From Actinomycetes bacterium (lineage in GTDB: Bacteria > Actinomycetota > Acidimicrobiia > Acidimicrobiales > Palsa-688): a DNA stretch of 64,000 nt. Shown here in pieces: positions 48,528 through 58,904 of this stretch. The position numbers and the translations under genes are program-made. The stretch's first letter is position 1. Each line of letters starts with the position of its first letter. The notes beneath the pieces were generated by a model, which had not been told where the DNA came from, did not search any database, and saw only the letters and a program-made list of their open reading frames with translations. The DNA is taken from positions 43,225-107,224 of the forward strand of contig JAJYMB010000128.1 of the NCBI GenBank assembly GCA_021787365.1, read 5' to 3'.

Positions 48528-49235
48528 CTAGCCAGCGCCAGGACCAGGGCGTGCCCGGTGGGCCTCCACGGCAGAAACCACGCGCGCGGTCACCTCGTCG
48601 GCGCTGCCCGTGCCGTCCACGCTGGCAAGGAGCCCGCGCTCCCGGTACCAGGCGATGAGGGGGGCGGTCTCGGCCTCGTAGATCTCGAGGCGCCGGCGGA
48701 TCGCCTCCTCGGTGTCGTCGTCGCGCTGGTACAGGGTGCCTCCGCACACGTCGCAGCGCCCCGGCACCTTGGGAGGGCTGCTCACCAGGTTGTACGTGGC
48801 CCCACAGCTGGAGCAGACCCGCCGGCTCGACAACCGCCGGAGCACCTCGTCCACGCTCGCCTCGAGGTCGATGCACACGTCGATGCCCCGGGGCGCAGCC
48901 ATGTCCTCGAGCGCCTCGGCTTGGGCCAGGTTGCGGGGGAAACCGTCCAGCACGAACCCCGGAGGCGAAGCCGGGCCGAACACGTGCTCCCTGATCACGG
49001 CCACCACCACCTCGTCGGGGACCAGTTCGCCCCGCTCCATGTAGGCCTGGGCAGTCCGGCCGAGGGAAGACCCCGACTTCACAGCCGCCCGGAACGCGTC
49101 CCCGGTCGAGACATGGGCCACGCCGTAAAGAGACGCCAGACGGTCCGCCTGGGTGCCCTTTCCCGAGCCCTGGCGGCCCAACAGCACGACACGGAGAGCC
49201 CCGTCGGCCACGGGTCCCGGGCCGGCGCCCGTCAC
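48528..49235 (-). CDS. adk: Adenylate kinase
   Basis: 235 residues. P-loop GRQGSGKGTQ (about 20-29), VSTGDAFRAA, GFVLDGFPRNLAQAEAL. The LID has four cysteines (RVCSSCGATYN...GRCDVCGG), so it is the zinc-stabilised long form. It balances AMP, ADP and ATP. A polar N-terminal extension (1-14) and a C-terminal tail are present. The GTG shares one base with the secY stop (TAGTG). Confidence 0.96.
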   Translation of the reverse strand: MTGAGPGPVADGALRVVLLGRQGSGKGTQADRLASLYGVAHVSTGDAFRAAVKSGSSLGRTAQAYMERGELVPDEVVVAVIREHVFGPASPPGFVLDGFPRNLAQAEALEDMAAPRGIDVCIDLEASVDEVLRRLSSRRVCSSCGATYNLVSSPPKVPGRCDVCGGTLYQRDDDTEEAIRRRLEIYEAETAPLIAWYRERGLLASVDGTGSADEVTARVVSAVEAHRARPGPGAG

Positions 49236-50560
49236 TAGCGGAGGAAGCCCTCGTAGTTACGCAACATGAGCTGGCTGTCGATCTGCCTCACCGTCTCCAA
49301 GGCGACGAGCACGGCGATCAGGAGGGTGGTGCCGGCGAAGGGGTAGTTCTGGATGTTCCAGAAGGCCAGGAAGAACGAGGGTAGGAGGGCGATCAGCGCG
49401 ATGAAGAGAGCGCCGGGCAAGGTGAGCCGGGTCAAGATGTTTTGCAAGTGGCGCTCGGTCGGGTAGCCCGGACGGATGCCCGGGATGTACCCACCCTGCT
49501 TGCGGATCACGTCGGACTGCTGGTGGGGGTCGAAGGTGATGTTCGAGTAGAAGAAGTCGAACAGGATGATCAAGGCCCCGTACAGCGCCACGTAGACGAG
49601 GTTGCTCGGGTTGGCGAGGTGGGTGCTGATCCAGGACTGCACGTGCTTGCCCCAGCCCGTGCTCGGGAACACGTTCGAGATGAGGAGGGGGAAGTACAGC
49701 ACCGAGGCGGCGAAGATGATGGCCACCACGCCGCCGTTGTCGAGCTTCATCGGTATGTAGGTGCTCTGGCCCCCGTAGGTGCGCCGGCCCACGACCCTCT
49801 TCGCGAACGTGACCGGGATGCGGCGCTGGCACTGCTCTACGAAGACGATCACGACCAGGAAGAAAAGTGACAGCGCGACGAGGAAGCCGAACTTGGGCCA
49901 GCCAGCCGACTTGAGCAGCGCGTCACCCTGGGTAGGCAGGCCGGCGATCACGTTGACGAAGATGAGGACCGACATGCCCTGGCCGATGCCCCGCTGGGTG
50001 ATGAGCTCGGCCAGCCACATGACCACGACGGTCCCGGCGGTCATGGTCAGCACTATCAGCAGGACCCTCGGGACGGAGAAGTCCGGGATCAGGTCGACGT
50101 TGAGCGGGGCGCCGCCGATCAGGCCGCCGCCGCCATTGTGGAAGGCGTACGCGAGCCCGGTGGACTGCATAATCGCCAAGGCGATCGTCATGTACCTGGT
50201 CACCTGGGTGAGCTTGCGCTGCCCGCTCGGGCCCTCGTCCCGCCACTGCTCGAACTTCGGGATCACCACCATGAGGAGCTGGATGATGATCGAGCTCGTG
50301 ATGTAGGGCATGATCCCGAGGCCGAACACCGCCATCTTGGTGAGCGCCCCGCCCGAGAACAGGTTGAGGTAGGCGATCACACCGCCTTTGTTGGCCGCCG
50401 AAGCGAGCGACTGGACCGCGCCGAAGTCGATGCCGGGGCAGATGATGTTGTCGCCCAGACGGTAGGCCGCGATGATGAAGAGCGTGAACAGGATCTTGTT
50501 GCGCAGGTCCCCGATCAGGACCGCCGCCTTCAGGTTGCGCAGGCTGGTGGGCACTGCCAC
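49235..50560 (-). CDS. secY: Protein translocase subunit SecY
   Basis: 441 residues with ten helices, starting SLRNLKAAVLIGDLRNKILFTLFIIAAYRLG. Plug and pore-ring region GGALTKMAVFGLGIMPYITSSIIIQLL, later ITQRGIGQGMSVLIFVNVIAGLP and ENVRKQGGYIPGIRPG-type cytoplasmic loop (VIRKQGGYIPGIRPGYPTERHL). The central channel for Sec-dependent export. The GTG start has an AAGGAG site; it follows rplO by 78 bp. Confidence 0.97.
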   Translation of the reverse strand: MAVPTSLRNLKAAVLIGDLRNKILFTLFIIAAYRLGDNIICPGIDFGAVQSLASAANKGGVIAYLNLFSGGALTKMAVFGLGIMPYITSSIIIQLLMVVIPKFEQWRDEGPSGQRKLTQVTRYMTIALAIMQSTGLAYAFHNGGGGLIGGAPLNVDLIPDFSVPRVLLIVLTMTAGTVVVMWLAELITQRGIGQGMSVLIFVNVIAGLPTQGDALLKSAGWPKFGFLVALSLFFLVVIVFVEQCQRRIPVTFAKRVVGRRTYGGQSTYIPMKLDNGGVVAIIFAASVLYFPLLISNVFPSTGWGKHVQSWISTHLANPSNLVYVALYGALIILFDFFYSNITFDPHQQSDVIRKQGGYIPGIRPGYPTERHLQNILTRLTLPGALFIALIALLPSFFLAFWNIQNYPFAGTTLLIAVLVALETVRQIDSQLMLRNYEGFLR

Positions 50561-50638
50561 GGCCTCAGCTCCTTTTCCCGGGCCCTAACGAGCCCGACGC
50601 CTCGCACTCCACGTCGGCTCCAGTCTTAGCAGCCATGA

Positions 50639-51127
50639 CTACCTCGCGGTGAGCGCGTTGCCCTTGGCCGGAGGACGACCGTGCCCGAAGGGCGGCGGCA
50701 GCACCGCAACCGTACCCCCCGCGGCCCGGATGGCGGAGGCGGCCGAGGCTGAGAACGCGTGGGCAGAGACATTTACACGCGTGGTCAGCTCGCCCTCCCC
50801 CAGCACCTTTACCAGCCCCCTCTTGTGGACGAGGCCGGCCGCCCGGAGCACGTCCGGGTCGACCTCGGTCCGGCCGAGCCGCTCGAGCGCATCGAGGTTG
50901 ACGATCGTGTAGGCGACCCGGAAGGGGTTTTTGAAGCCGCGCAACTTCGGAACGCGCTGGGTGAGGGGCATCTGGCCGCCCTCGAAACCGAGCTTGGAAC
51001 TGTCCCGAGCGAGCGCGCCCTTGGTACCCCGGCCCGCGGTTTTGCCGCCCTTGCCGGCGATGCCGCGCCCGACTCTTCTTCGCGCCCGTTTGGAGCCCGG
51101 CGCCGGCGCCAGCTCGTGGATCTTCAC
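50639..51127 (-). CDS. rplO: 50S ribosomal protein L15
   Basis: 162 residues: MKIHELAPAPGSKRARRRVGRGIAGKGGKTAGRGTKG, FEGGQMPLTQRVPKLRGFKNPF and LVHKRGLVKVLGEGELTTRVNVSAHAFSASA are family landmarks. The GTG at 51125-51127 overlaps the rpmD stop (GTGA). The C-terminal PPPFGHGRPPAKGNALTAR is a short extension. It binds 23S rRNA late in assembly. Confidence 0.97.
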   Translation of the reverse strand: MKIHELAPAPGSKRARRRVGRGIAGKGGKTAGRGTKGALARDSSKLGFEGGQMPLTQRVPKLRGFKNPFRVAYTIVNLDALERLGRTEVDPDVLRAAGLVHKRGLVKVLGEGELTTRVNVSAHAFSASAASAIRAAGGTVAVLPPPFGHGRPPAKGNALTAR

Positions 51128-51324
51128 TTCTTTGCCTCCTCCGCGGCAGTCACCTTGACCAGGTGGGTGACCCTGGCCACCATCCCGCGGATCTCGGGCC
51201 GGTCGGGCAAGACGGCGGTACGACCGATGCGTCCGAGGCCGAGCGCCCGCAGGGTGCCGCGGTGCTTGGGCTTGGAACCGATCGCGGAGCGCACCTGGGT
51301 CACGCGGATCGCCGCCTCGGCCAT
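51124..51324 (-). CDS. rpmD: 50S ribosomal protein L30
   Basis: 66 residues: IRVTQVRSAIGSKPKHRGTLRALGLGRIGRTAVLPDRPEIRGMVARVTHLVKV is a complete L30. ATG start; TGATG-type contact with the rpsE stop at 51324. Between rpsE and rplO as in the standard spc order. Confidence 0.97.
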   Translation of the reverse strand: MAEAAIRVTQVRSAIGSKPKHRGTLRALGLGRIGRTAVLPDRPEIRGMVARVTHLVKVTAAEEAKK

Positions 51325-51875
51325 TACGCCACCTCGCTCGGGACGTAGGGACCGCGTTCGGTCTCCTGGTAGGCACGCAGCACACCGGCCGGCGCCACTT
51401 CGCTCGGTGAGAGCCCGCGCTTTTTGGCCACCTCGTCGGGGCGCAGGAGCATCTTCAGGCCGGCGACCGTCGCCTGGGCAACGTTGATGCTGTTGGACGA
51501 GCCAAGGGACTTGGCCACGACGTCGTGGACGCCGGCCATTTCGAGGATCGGGCGGGCGGCACCGCCGGCAATTACACCCGTGCCGGGGGCCGCCGGCTTC
51601 AAGAGCACCTTGCCTGCCCCCGCCTCGCCGATCACTGGGTGGGTTATGGTCGAACCGGCCAGGGGCACCTTGAACAGCCCCTTCTTTGCCTCTTCGATCC
51701 CTTTTTGCACGGCCAAGCCGGCCTCCTTGGCCTTGCCGTAGCCGAGGCCCACGGTGCCGGCACCGTCGCCGATCACCATCAGTGCGGCGAAGGAGAAGCG
51801 CCGGCCTCCCTTCACCACCTTGGCTACGCGGTTGACCTTGATCGTGCGGTCCTGGTATTGCTGCTGTTCTGCCAC
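51324..51875 (-). CDS. rpsE: 30S ribosomal protein S5
   Basis: 183 residues from a GTG at 51873-51875. [42 protein letters not shown] is the dsRNA-binding-like domain with its loop; the C-terminal domain has [39 protein letters not shown]. It supports translational fidelity and mRNA unwinding at the entry channel. The start lies 4 nt after the rplR stop; the longer reading to 51935 overlaps rplR. Confidence 0.97.
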   Translation of the reverse strand: MAEQQQYQDRTIKVNRVAKVVKGGRRFSFAALMVIGDGAGTVGLGYGKAKEAGLAVQKGIEEAKKGLFKVPLAGSTITHPVIGEAGAGKVLLKPAAPGTGVIAGGAARPILEMAGVHDVVAKSLGSSNSINVAQATVAGLKMLLRPDEVAKKRGLSPSEVAPAGVLRAYQETERGPYVPSEVA

Positions 51876-51879
51876 TTGT

Positions 51880-52245
51880 CTAGAACTCCAGCCCTGCTTC
51901 TCGGGCGGCACCAGCCAGGGCCGCCACCCGTCCATGGTAGAGGTACCCGCCCCGGTCGAAGGCGACCTTGGTCACGCCCGCAGCGAGAGCCCGCTCCGCC
52001 ACCAGCTTGCCCACGGCCGCTGCTGCGCCACGGTTGCCCGTCGGCCCCGCAGAGCGCACGGCGGCCTCGAGCGAGGACGCGGCGGCCAATGTCCGGCCAG
52101 CGACATCATCGATCACCTGGGCGACCATGTGCCGGTTGGACCGGAAAACGGCCAAACGCGGCCGGAGCGGCGTGCCGCTCACCTTCTTGCGCACACGGTG
52201 GTGCCGATGCACCCGCGCCTTTTGCTTGTTGCTTGCGTTGCTCAT
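51880..52245 (-). CDS. rplR: 50S ribosomal protein L18
   Basis: 121 residues: [50 protein letters not shown], then [40 protein letters not shown]. It binds 5S rRNA. The ATG at 52243-52245 has a GAGGTCGAG site directly upstream, so longer in-frame readings are rejected. Confidence 0.97.
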   Translation of the reverse strand: MSNASNKQKARVHRHHRVRKKVSGTPLRPRLAVFRSNRHMVAQVIDDVAGRTLAAASSLEAAVRSAGPTGNRGAAAAVGKLVAERALAAGVTKVAFDRGGYLYHGRVAALAGAAREAGLEF

Positions 52246-52282
52246 CTCGACCTCACTCCAGTGCAGCAGGTCCTCAGCGGGC

Positions 52283-52822
52283 TCATTTCGCTGCCTTGCC
52301 CGCCTTGCGGCGGACCACCTCGCCGGCATAGCGCACGCCCTTGCCCTTGTAGGGCTCGGGCGGGCGGAGCTTGCGGATTTTGGCGGCAACCTCCCCGACC
52401 ACCTGTTTGTCGTTGCCGCGAACGGTGATCCGGGTCGGCGCCGGCACCTCGAAACTAACCCCCTCGGGGGCTTGTACCGTCACGGTGTGGCTGAAGCCGA
52501 GCGCCAGTTCGATCGCGTCCTGGCCCTTCTGTGTCGCCCGGTAGCCGACCCCGGAAATCTCGAGGTCCTTGGCAAAGCCGGACGTGACGCCCACGACCAT
52601 GTTGTTGACCAGGGTGCGCGTCAGGCCGTGCAGCTCACGGTTGCGCCGCTGGTCGTCGGGGCGCTCCACCACCAAGACGTCGCCCTCCTGGCGCACGGTT
52701 ATGTCACCCACGACCTCATGGGAGAGCGACCCCCGCGGCCCGGTCACGCTCACCGAACGGCCGTCTATGGCCACCTTCACCCCCGACGGCACGGCGATGG
52801 GAGCCCTGCCTACACGCGACAT
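52283..52822 (-). CDS. rplF: 50S ribosomal protein L6
   Basis: 179 residues: [33 protein letters not shown] start and [25 protein letters not shown] end, the conserved C-terminal signature. It lies near the factor-binding centre. GGAGGG site before the ATG; 15 bp after rpsH. Confidence 0.98.
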   Translation of the reverse strand: MSRVGRAPIAVPSGVKVAIDGRSVSVTGPRGSLSHEVVGDITVRQEGDVLVVERPDDQRRNRELHGLTRTLVNNMVVGVTSGFAKDLEISGVGYRATQKGQDAIELALGFSHTVTVQAPEGVSFEVPAPTRITVRGNDKQVVGEVAAKIRKLRPPEPYKGKGVRYAGEVVRRKAGKAAK

Positions 52823-52837
52823 GGGGCCCTCCGGGGT

Positions 52838-53242
52838 TCACCAGACATAGCAAAGGACCTCCCCGCCGACCCGGCGTTTCCTCGCCTCACGGTCCGTCAT
52901 CAGCCCCTGGCTGGTGGAGACGACGGCCACGCCGAGGCCACCGAGCACCCGCGGCATCCGGTCGGCCCTCATGTAGACACGCAGTCCCGGCTTGGAAATG
53001 CGCCGCAGGCCCGAGATCGTGGTACTGCGGTCGGCCGTGTACTTCATCGTGACCTCCAAAATCCGGCCCGGGCGCTTGTCGTCGGCCACGACTCTGAATG
53101 CGGCTATGTACCCTTCCTTCAGGAGGATGGCGGCCAGCGCCTCCTTCAGCTTGGAAGAAGGCATCCGGACGGTTTCGTGGCGAGCCACGTTGGCGTTGCG
53201 CAAGCGGGTCAGCATGTCCGCTATGGGGTCGGTCATTGCCAT
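52838..53242 (-). CDS. rpsH: 30S ribosomal protein S8
   Basis: 134 residues: [44 protein letters not shown], and the C-terminal [50 protein letters not shown] central 16S rRNA binder and, in E. coli, the spc operon repressor. ATG with a GGAGG site 5-6 nt upstream. Confidence 0.98.
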   Translation of the reverse strand: MAMTDPIADMLTRLRNANVARHETVRMPSSKLKEALAAILLKEGYIAAFRVVADDKRPGRILEVTMKYTADRSTTISGLRRISKPGLRVYMRADRMPRVLGGLGVAVVSTSQGLMTDREARKRRVGGEVLCYVW

Positions 53243-53252
53243 GGGCAGCCTC

Positions 53253-53438
53253 CTACCAACTGGCCTTCGTGACGCCCGGCACCTCGCCGGCGTGGACGAG
53301 CTCGCGCAGGCAGATGCGGCAGAGGCCGAACTTGCGGAACACCGAGTGCGGCCGCCCGCAGCGCCGGCAGCGGGAGTAAGCGCGCACCTTGTACTTGGGC
53401 TTGCGCTGAGCTTTTATCACGAGAGCTTTTTTTGCCAT
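53253..53438 (-). CDS. rpsZ: 30S ribosomal protein S14, type Z
   Basis: 61 residues, the short zinc form. Cysteines at 24, 27, 40 and 43 (CRRCGRP...CRICLREL) make the zinc knuckle. Many actinobacteria also keep a zinc-free long paralogue controlled by Zur; none is in the window. ATG start, 3 nt after rplE. Confidence 0.97.
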   Translation of the reverse strand: MAKKALVIKAQRKPKYKVRAYSRCRRCGRPHSVFRKFGLCRICLRELVHAGEVPGVTKASW

Positions 53439-53441
53439 GGG

Positions 53442-54185
53442 CTAGGCCACACCCTCTCTGCGGAAAGGAAAACCGAAGGCGTCCAAAAGGGCACGGCCCT
53501 CCCGGTCGTCCCGGGCCGTCGTGACGATCGTGATGTCCATGCCCCTCGGAGCGTCCACCTTGTCGTACTCGATCTCTGGGAATATGAGCTGCTCGGTCAG
53601 GCCGAAGGTGTAATTGCCGCGGCCGTCGAAACCCTTCGGGGACATACCTCGGAAGTCCCGGACCCGCGGGATCGCGAGCGAGATCAACCTGTCGAAGAAC
53701 TCCCACATGCGGTCGCCTCGCAGCGTCACCTTGGCGCCGATGGCATTGCCCTGGCGGAGCTTGAACGCGGCGATCGACTTCTTCGCCCTGGTGACGACCG
53801 GCTTCTGGCCGCTGATCAGCGTGAGGTCACGGACCGCCCCCTCTAGGAGCGAGGGTTGCGCCACCGCCCGGCCCACACCCATGTTGATGACGATCTTCTC
53901 TATCTTGGGCACGAGCATGGGGTTGGGCAGACCGAGATCCCGTTGCAACCCGGCGCGCACCTCCGCCAAGTAACGCGTGCGGAGCCGCGGCGGCTCGCCA
54001 GGCCTTACGGGCCTGCCCGGTGCGGCCTTGACCGCAGCTGCGGGACGCCCCGTGGCCCCGCGCGCCGCCGGCGCCGGGGAGGGGGTGGCCGAACGGCGGG
54101 GGGCGGCCGACTTGGAGGCCCGCTTGGAGGCCTTGCCTGCCGGCGCCTTGCCGCCCTTGCCCGGTGAGCCCTTGCCGCCCGGCAT
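53442..54185 (-). CDS. rplE: 50S ribosomal protein L5 with long basic N-terminal extension
   Basis: 247 residues against the usual 180-190. The L5 core starts near residue 70 ([41 protein letters not shown]) and ends with [31 protein letters not shown]. The first 65 residues are Gly/Lys/Ala/Pro-rich ([22 protein letters not shown]...), histone-tail-like and unstructured. The ATG overlaps the rplX stop by 1 nt, which argues for translation of the extension; internal starts exist only inside the core. It binds 5S rRNA. Confidence 0.95.
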   Translation of the reverse strand: MPGGKGSPGKGGKAPAGKASKRASKSAAPRRSATPSPAPAARGATGRPAAAVKAAPGRPVRPGEPPRLRTRYLAEVRAGLQRDLGLPNPMLVPKIEKIVINMGVGRAVAQPSLLEGAVRDLTLISGQKPVVTRAKKSIAAFKLRQGNAIGAKVTLRGDRMWEFFDRLISLAIPRVRDFRGMSPKGFDGRGNYTFGLTEQLIFPEIEYDKVDAPRGMDITIVTTARDDREGRALLDAFGFPFRREGVA

Positions 54186-54493
54186 CAGAGCGCCTCCCCG
54201 CAACGGGCACATACGCGTTGCTTGGCCCCGTCCGCGCCGAAGCTGTAGCGCACGCGAGTTGGCGCGTGCTCCTTCGGGCAGACGAGCGCGACTTTGGACA
54301 CGGGCACCGCCAGGTCCTTGTCGATGATGCCGGCGCGTTTGCGCACCTGGGTGGTGCGCTGGTGGCGCTTCACCCGGTTGACGCCTTCGACTATCACTCG
54401 GCCCTCTTTGGGCAGTGCGCGCACCACTTCGCCCCGCCGGCCCTTGTCCTTGCCCGAAAGCACGATCACGTTGTCACCCCGGTGGATCTTCAT
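54185..54493 (-). CDS. rplX: 50S ribosomal protein L24
   Basis: 102 residues: [48 protein letters not shown], the KOW fold that starts 50S assembly. The C-terminus has a CPKEH...CARCGEAL cluster, a zinc-ribbon form found in actinobacteria with His replacing one Cys. ATG 2 nt after the rplN stop. Confidence 0.96.
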   Translation of the reverse strand: MKIHRGDNVIVLSGKDKGRRGEVVRALPKEGRVIVEGVNRVKRHQRTTQVRKRAGIIDKDLAVPVSKVALVCPKEHAPTRVRYSFGADGAKQRVCARCGEAL

Positions 54494-54495
54494 GG

Positions 54496-54864
54496 CTAGA
54501 GCACCTCCGGGGCGAGCGAGATAATCCGCATGAAACGCTTGTCGCGCAGTTCTCTCCCGACCGGGCCGAAGATGCGCGTGCCGCGCGGCTGCATCTGGTC
54601 GTTGATGAGAACGGCCGCATTTTCGTCGAAGCGTATGTAACTGCCGTCGGGCCTGCGCTTTTCTTTGCGGGTCCTGACGACCACACACTTCACGACGTCA
54701 CCTTTCTTCACGTTGGCTCCTGGCATGGCATCCTTCACCGTGGCCACGAACACGTCGCCGATCGACGCATAGCGCCTCCGCGAGCCACCGAGCACCTTGA
54801 TGCACAGCACCTCGCGCGCGCCGGAGTTGTCGGCGATGCGCAGCCTGGACTCTTGCTGGATCAA
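54496..54864 (-). CDS. rplN: 50S ribosomal protein L14
   Basis: 122 residues: [46 protein letters not shown] and ending [24 protein letters not shown]. Interface protein next to L19 and bridge B8. The TTG start at 54862-54864 has an AGGAGGG site. Confidence 0.98.
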   Translation of the reverse strand: MIQQESRLRIADNSGAREVLCIKVLGGSRRRYASIGDVFVATVKDAMPGANVKKGDVVKCVVVRTRKEKRRPDGSYIRFDENAAVLINDQMQPRGTRIFGPVGRELRDKRFMRIISLAPEVL

Positions 54865-54873
54865 GCTACCCTC

Positions 54874-55158
54874 CTACCGCGCTCGCTCGAGGACCTTTTC
54901 GACCCGCCAACGCTTCAACTTGGACAGCGGACGGGTCTCGGCCACCCGGACGCGGTCGCCGACCCTCACGTCGTTTTGCGGGTCGTCGGCGTAGAGCCGC
55001 TTGGTCCGCTGGACTGTCTTCACGTAGCGGGCGTGACGGACGCGTTCGGTGACGACCACTACCGCGGTCTTGTCCATGGCCGTGGAGGCGACTATGCCCT
55101 CACGGACCTTGCGGCGACCGCGGGCCTCCCCGCTCCCCTCGTGCCCTTCTTCTGCCAT
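54874..55158 (-). CDS. rpsQ: 30S ribosomal protein S17
   Basis: 94 residues: an acidic/basic leader (AEEGHEGSGEARGRRK) then REGIVASTAMDKTAVVVVTERVRHARYVKTVQRTKRLYADDPQNDVRVGDRVRVAETRPLSKLKRWRV, a full OB fold. ATG overlaps the rpmC stop by 1 nt. Confidence 0.97.
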   Translation of the reverse strand: MAEEGHEGSGEARGRRKVREGIVASTAMDKTAVVVVTERVRHARYVKTVQRTKRLYADDPQNDVRVGDRVRVAETRPLSKLKRWRVEKVLERAR

Positions 55159-55409
55159 CAGGCCCTCGCCTCCCTGCCACTACGACCGGCCCGGGCGCTC
55201 GTCGCCGCCTGCTGGCGGCCACTTTCGCGCTCTCGCTGGAGGGTGAGCGCCCGCGCCACGTCGCGGCGCACCTGGCCGAGGCGGGCCGAGTTGTCCTGCT
55301 TGCCCATGGCGAGCTGGAAGCGCAGGTGGAACAGTTCCTCCCTGGTCTCGGCCAGGTGCCTCGCCAACTCGTCGTCGTTCATTTCCCTCAGTTCTCCAGG
55401 CTTGGCCAT
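55158..55409 (-). CDS. rpmC: 50S ribosomal protein L29
   Basis: 83 residues: ELREMNDDELARHLAETREELFHLRFQLAMGKQDNSARLGQVRRDVARALTLQRERE is the two-helix L29 hairpin; a basic Ala/Arg tail follows. It sits at the tunnel exit near the SRP and trigger factor site. ATG adjoins the rplP stop. Confidence 0.96.
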   Translation of the reverse strand: MAKPGELREMNDDELARHLAETREELFHLRFQLAMGKQDNSARLGQVRRDVARALTLQRERESGRQQAATSARAGRSGREARA

Positions 55410-55838
55410 CTACACCTCGAAGTGCTCTTGCTGGGTACGGGTGACGAAGCGCGCCTTTATGGGCAGCTTCTGTATCGCTCTTTCCATCGCCGAGCGGGCC
55501 AGTTGCTCGGGCACGCCGGCCAGTTCGAACATCATGCGCCCCGGCCGCACCACGGCCACCCAGTACTCCGGGTTGCCCTTGCCCGAACCCATTCGGGTCT
55601 CCGCCGGCTTGTTCGTCACGGGCTTGTCGGGAAAAACGCGGATCCAGACCTTGCCGCCACGACGGACGTGGCGGGTCATCGCGATACGGGCTGCCTCGAT
55701 CTGGCGAGCGGTTATCCACCCGGGCTCCAGGGCCTGGATCCCGTACTCGCCGAAGGTGACCTCGGTGCCTCCTTTGGCCAGGCCGTTGAGGCGGCCCCTT
55801 TGTTGCTTGCGGTGCTTTACCTTGCGCGGCATCAACAT
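55410..55838 (-). CDS. rplP: 50S ribosomal protein L16
   Basis: 142 residues starting [24 protein letters not shown], with [83 protein letters not shown]. It shapes the A-site. The first ATG (55836-55838) is preferred over the one two codons later because relatives begin MLIPRR. 4 nt after rpsC. Confidence 0.97.
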   Translation of the reverse strand: MLMPRKVKHRKQQRGRLNGLAKGGTEVTFGEYGIQALEPGWITARQIEAARIAMTRHVRRGGKVWIRVFPDKPVTNKPAETRMGSGKGNPEYWVAVVRPGRMMFELAGVPEQLARSAMERAIQKLPIKARFVTRTQQEHFEV

Positions 55839-55842
55839 GGCA

Positions 55843-56775
55843 CTAATCCCTCGGGAAATGGGGTGTCTCGTGGTGCTCCCCACGGGTGCGCCGCTCGATC
55901 TCTTCCTCTTCCTGCAAGAGCCGCTCCAGCTCGGGGTCGACGGGGACTATCTCGCCTTCGGCCGGCGCCGGCGGGGCTTCTGCCACTGCCGGGGCGGGCG
56001 GGGGGACGAGAGTGCCGGGCGCGCCCATCTCCGGCCGGCGCCGGCCACCGCCGGCGCTCACGACCCGGCGGGTGCCGGCCAGGCCCGAGGCCTCCCCCAC
56101 GGCCATGGCGGCCTCGCGATGGATCTTGTCCTCGGCCGACGTGCGGTAGGGAAGTATGTCGCCCTTGTATATCCACACCTTGACCCCGATGCGGCCGTAG
56201 GTGGTCCTCGCCTCCCTAAACCCGTAGTCGATGTCCGCCCTGAGCGTGTGCAGCGGGACCCGGCCCTCACGGTAGGACTCGCGCCGGGACATCTCGGCAC
56301 CGCCCAACCGCCCGGAGCACTGCACCCTGACGCCGAGGGCCCCCGCCTTCTGCACGGTCTGGACGGTCCGCTTCATGGCGCGGCGGAAGCTCACTCGGCC
56401 TGCCAGCTGGTCGGCGATGCCCTGGGCCATCAGGGCGGCGTCGAGCTCGGGCTGCTTGATCTCTTGGATGTTGAGCTGCACTTTGGGGTTTTTGGTTATC
56501 TCGGCCAGCTTGGTCCGCAGCCGGTCCGCCTCGGCGCCGCGCCGGCCGATCACGATGCCGGGGCGAGCCGTATGGACGTCGATGCGCAACCTGTCGCGGG
56601 TCCGCTCGATCTCCACCCGGCTCACCGCCGCGCGCTCCAGTTCCTTGTCCAGGTACTCACGGATGCGCAGGTCCTCTATCAGGTAGTCCTGGTAATCGCG
56701 CTCAGTGAACCACCGCGACTTCCAGTCCGTCGTGATCCCCAAGCGGAACCCGTAGGGGTTGACCTTCTGGCCCAT
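55843..56775 (-). CDS. rpsC: 30S ribosomal protein S3
   Basis: 310 residues against about 230-275 in relatives. [23 protein letters not shown] start, KH domain with [15 protein letters not shown], and the [29 protein letters not shown] end of the core near 215. A 95-residue tail rich in Pro, Ala and Glu follows ([32 protein letters not shown]). The ATG shares one base with the rplV stop. Confidence 0.96.
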   Translation of the reverse strand: MGQKVNPYGFRLGITTDWKSRWFTERDYQDYLIEDLRIREYLDKELERAAVSRVEIERTRDRLRIDVHTARPGIVIGRRGAEADRLRTKLAEITKNPKVQLNIQEIKQPELDAALMAQGIADQLAGRVSFRRAMKRTVQTVQKAGALGVRVQCSGRLGGAEMSRRESYREGRVPLHTLRADIDYGFREARTTYGRIGVKVWIYKGDILPYRTSAEDKIHREAAMAVGEASGLAGTRRVVSAGGGRRRPEMGAPGTLVPPPAPAVAEAPPAPAEGEIVPVDPELERLLQEEEEIERRTRGEHHETPHFPRD

Positions 56776-57485
56776 CAGCTGTCCTCTTCCTCTCCGGGCC
56801 CCTCTCCAGCGCCCTCGGCGGTACCGCCGGCAGCGGCCTCGGGCAACGCCTCCTCGGGCAACGCCTCCTCGGGGAGCGCCTCCTGATCGGTCGCCGCTTC
56901 CTGCTCGGGCGCCGCTTCCTGGCCCGACGGTGCCTCTTGCTCCGTCTCGGCCACTTCTTCTGCGCCCGCTCCCTCTGGCACCGGGTAGGCCTCGGGGTGG
57001 CGGCGCTCGCGCCGGCTGGCGCCATCGGCCTGTGACCTCGCCCGGCGGGTGGCCTCGACGCGACGTGCGCGCATGGCGAGGTTTTCTGCCCGGCGGCGCG
57101 CCTGGAGCCTCGCCAGCTCGTTCTCCGGCATCCGGCTCACTATGACCGTGACATGGCAGGACCGCTTGCGGATGCGAGTCGCCCGTCCCCTCGCTCGGGG
57201 GCGCCAACGCTTGGCGGTCGGCCCCTCGTCGACATAGCAGGCCGAGACGTAGAGCTCGTCGGGGTCCATGTGGTCGTTGTTGACGGCGTTGGAAGCCGCC
57301 GAGTGGACGAGCTTGGCCACCATAAGGGCCGCGCCGCGGCCCACGGTGCGCAAGACGTCTTCCGCCTCGGCCACGGGCTTTCCCCGGACCAGGTCGACGA
57401 CCTGGCGCACCTTGTAGGCGCTCGTCCCCGCGTAGCGCAACACGGCGCGGGTGCCGGGCCGCTCGTTGGTCTTGGGCCCTGGCAT
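56775..57485 (-). CDS. rplV: 50S ribosomal protein L22 with acidic repeat tail
   Basis: 236 residues, about twice the usual length. The L22 core (1-120) contains [36 protein letters not shown] and [24 protein letters not shown], including the tunnel loop. The last 110 residues pass from a basic stretch to a strongly acidic Glu/Ala/Gln tail with three EEALP units (15-bp DNA repeats around 56840-56885). The ATG shares one base with rpsS. Confidence 0.95.
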   Translation of the reverse strand: MPGPKTNERPGTRAVLRYAGTSAYKVRQVVDLVRGKPVAEAEDVLRTVGRGAALMVAKLVHSAASNAVNNDHMDPDELYVSACYVDEGPTAKRWRPRARGRATRIRKRSCHVTVIVSRMPENELARLQARRRAENLAMRARRVEATRRARSQADGASRRERRHPEAYPVPEGAGAEEVAETEQEAPSGQEAAPEQEAATDQEALPEEALPEEALPEAAAGGTAEGAGEGPGEEEDS

Positions 57486-57763
57486 CAGCGCCTCGCCTGC
57501 CGTTCCTGGCCGGCGTGGTAGCGGAAGGTGCGCGTCGGGGCGAACTCCCCGAGCTTGTGGCCCACCATGGACTCGGTTACGTACACGGGCACGTGCTTGC
57601 GCCCGTCGTGGACCGCGATGGTGTGCCCGACCATGTCGGGGATGATCGTGGACCGCCTGGACCAGGTCCTTATGACCCGTTTCTCGTTGCGGCTGTTCAG
57701 GTCGTCCACCTTCCGAAGCAGGTGGCCATCTACGAAGGGGCCTTTTTTCAGGCTGCGCGCCAC
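57485..57763 (-). CDS. rpsS: 30S ribosomal protein S19
   Basis: 92 residues: [82 protein letters not shown]. Binds S13 in the 30S head. The GTG start has an AGGAGG site. Confidence 0.98.
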   Translation of the reverse strand: MARSLKKGPFVDGHLLRKVDDLNSRNEKRVIRTWSRRSTIIPDMVGHTIAVHDGRKHVPVYVTESMVGHKLGEFAPTRTFRYHAGQERQARR

Positions 57764-57766
57764 CGC

Positions 57767-58600
57767 TTACCTCCTGGCTCCGCGGCCCCGCCGGCGACGG
57801 ATGATGAGGCGGTCGCTCGGGCGGTGCGAGTGACGGGTCCGGCCCTCGGGCTTGCCCCAGGGCGAAACAGGGTGGCGGCCCCCCGAAGACTTGCCCTCTC
57901 CGCCACCAAGGGGGTGGTCGACGGGGTTCATAGCCACGCCGCGAGTCTGCGGCCTGACCCCCTTCCAGCGGTTGCGGCCCGCCTTGCCGATCTTCACCAG
58001 CTCTGCCTCGGCGTTGCCAACCTCGCCGATCGTCGCCCGGCAGTCGATCGACACCCGTCGCATCTCGGTCGAGGGGAGGCGCAAGGTGGCGAAGTCACCC
58101 TCCTTGGCGACCAACTGGACGCTCGAGCCGGCGCTGCGGGCGAGCCTGCCTCCCCCTCCAGGCTTGAGCTCCACGTTGTGGACGACGGAACCCACTGGAA
58201 TGTAGCGCATGGGCAGGGAGTTGCCGGGCCGGATCTCGGCACCATGGCCGCTCCGCAGCACGTCTCCCACCGCCACGCGAGCGGGGGCCAGGATGTAGCG
58301 CTTCTCGCCGTCGTGGTAGTGGAGCAGCGCTATGCGCGCGTTGCGGTTGGGGTCGTACTCGATCGTGGCTACCGTCGCCGGGACGCCGTCCTTGTTGCGC
58401 TTGAAGTCGATGACCCGGTACTGGCGTTTGTGGCCGCCTCCGCGGTGGCGGGCGGTCTTGCGGCCGTAGTTGTTGCGGCCCCCTGTCGCCGGCTTCGCTA
58501 CGACGAGGGACCGTTGGGGGCGTTCGACGGTGATCTCGGTGAACGCCGAAACCGTCTGGAAGCGACGCCCGGCGCTGGTCGGCTTGCGGGAACGGAGCAT
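57767..58600 (-). CDS. rplB: 50S ribosomal protein L2
   Basis: 277 residues. [66 protein letters not shown] and the peptidyl-transferase-near [36 protein letters not shown] are complete. ATG start, 10 bp after rplW. Confidence 0.98.
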   Translation of the reverse strand: MLRSRKPTSAGRRFQTVSAFTEITVERPQRSLVVAKPATGGRNNYGRKTARHRGGGHKRQYRVIDFKRNKDGVPATVATIEYDPNRNARIALLHYHDGEKRYILAPARVAVGDVLRSGHGAEIRPGNSLPMRYIPVGSVVHNVELKPGGGGRLARSAGSSVQLVAKEGDFATLRLPSTEMRRVSIDCRATIGEVGNAEAELVKIGKAGRNRWKGVRPQTRGVAMNPVDHPLGGGEGKSSGGRHPVSPWGKPEGRTRHSHRPSDRLIIRRRRGRGARR

Positions 58601-58610
58601 GCTCTGGCCT

Positions 58611-58904
58611 CTACTTGGTCTCGAAAACCGGAATCGTGTGCCCGGACGCCAGGGTCACGAAGGCGCGCTTGGTGTCGGGCCTCTTGCCCCACGTGGCCCG
58701 CTGGCGGTTGCGCTTGCGCTTGCCGGGGCGGTTGAGCGTGTTGACCTTGACGACCCTCACGTTGAACACCTTCTCAACCGAGCGCCGCACCTCGATCTTG
58801 TTCGCGGCCGCCGGTACGACGAAGGTATAGACCCCCTTTTCGGAGAGGGTGTAGGACTTCTCGGACACCACCGGCTTGATGACGACATCACGAGGGTTTT
58901 CCAT
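58611..58904 (-). CDS. rplW: 50S ribosomal protein L23
   Basis: 97 residues: [86 protein letters not shown]. Tunnel-exit protein that docks SRP and trigger factor. The ATG shares one base with the rplD stop. Confidence 0.98.
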   Translation of the reverse strand: MENPRDVVIKPVVSEKSYTLSEKGVYTFVVPAAANKIEVRRSVEKVFNVRVVKVNTLNRPGKRKRNRQRATWGKRPDTKRAFVTLASGHTIPVFETK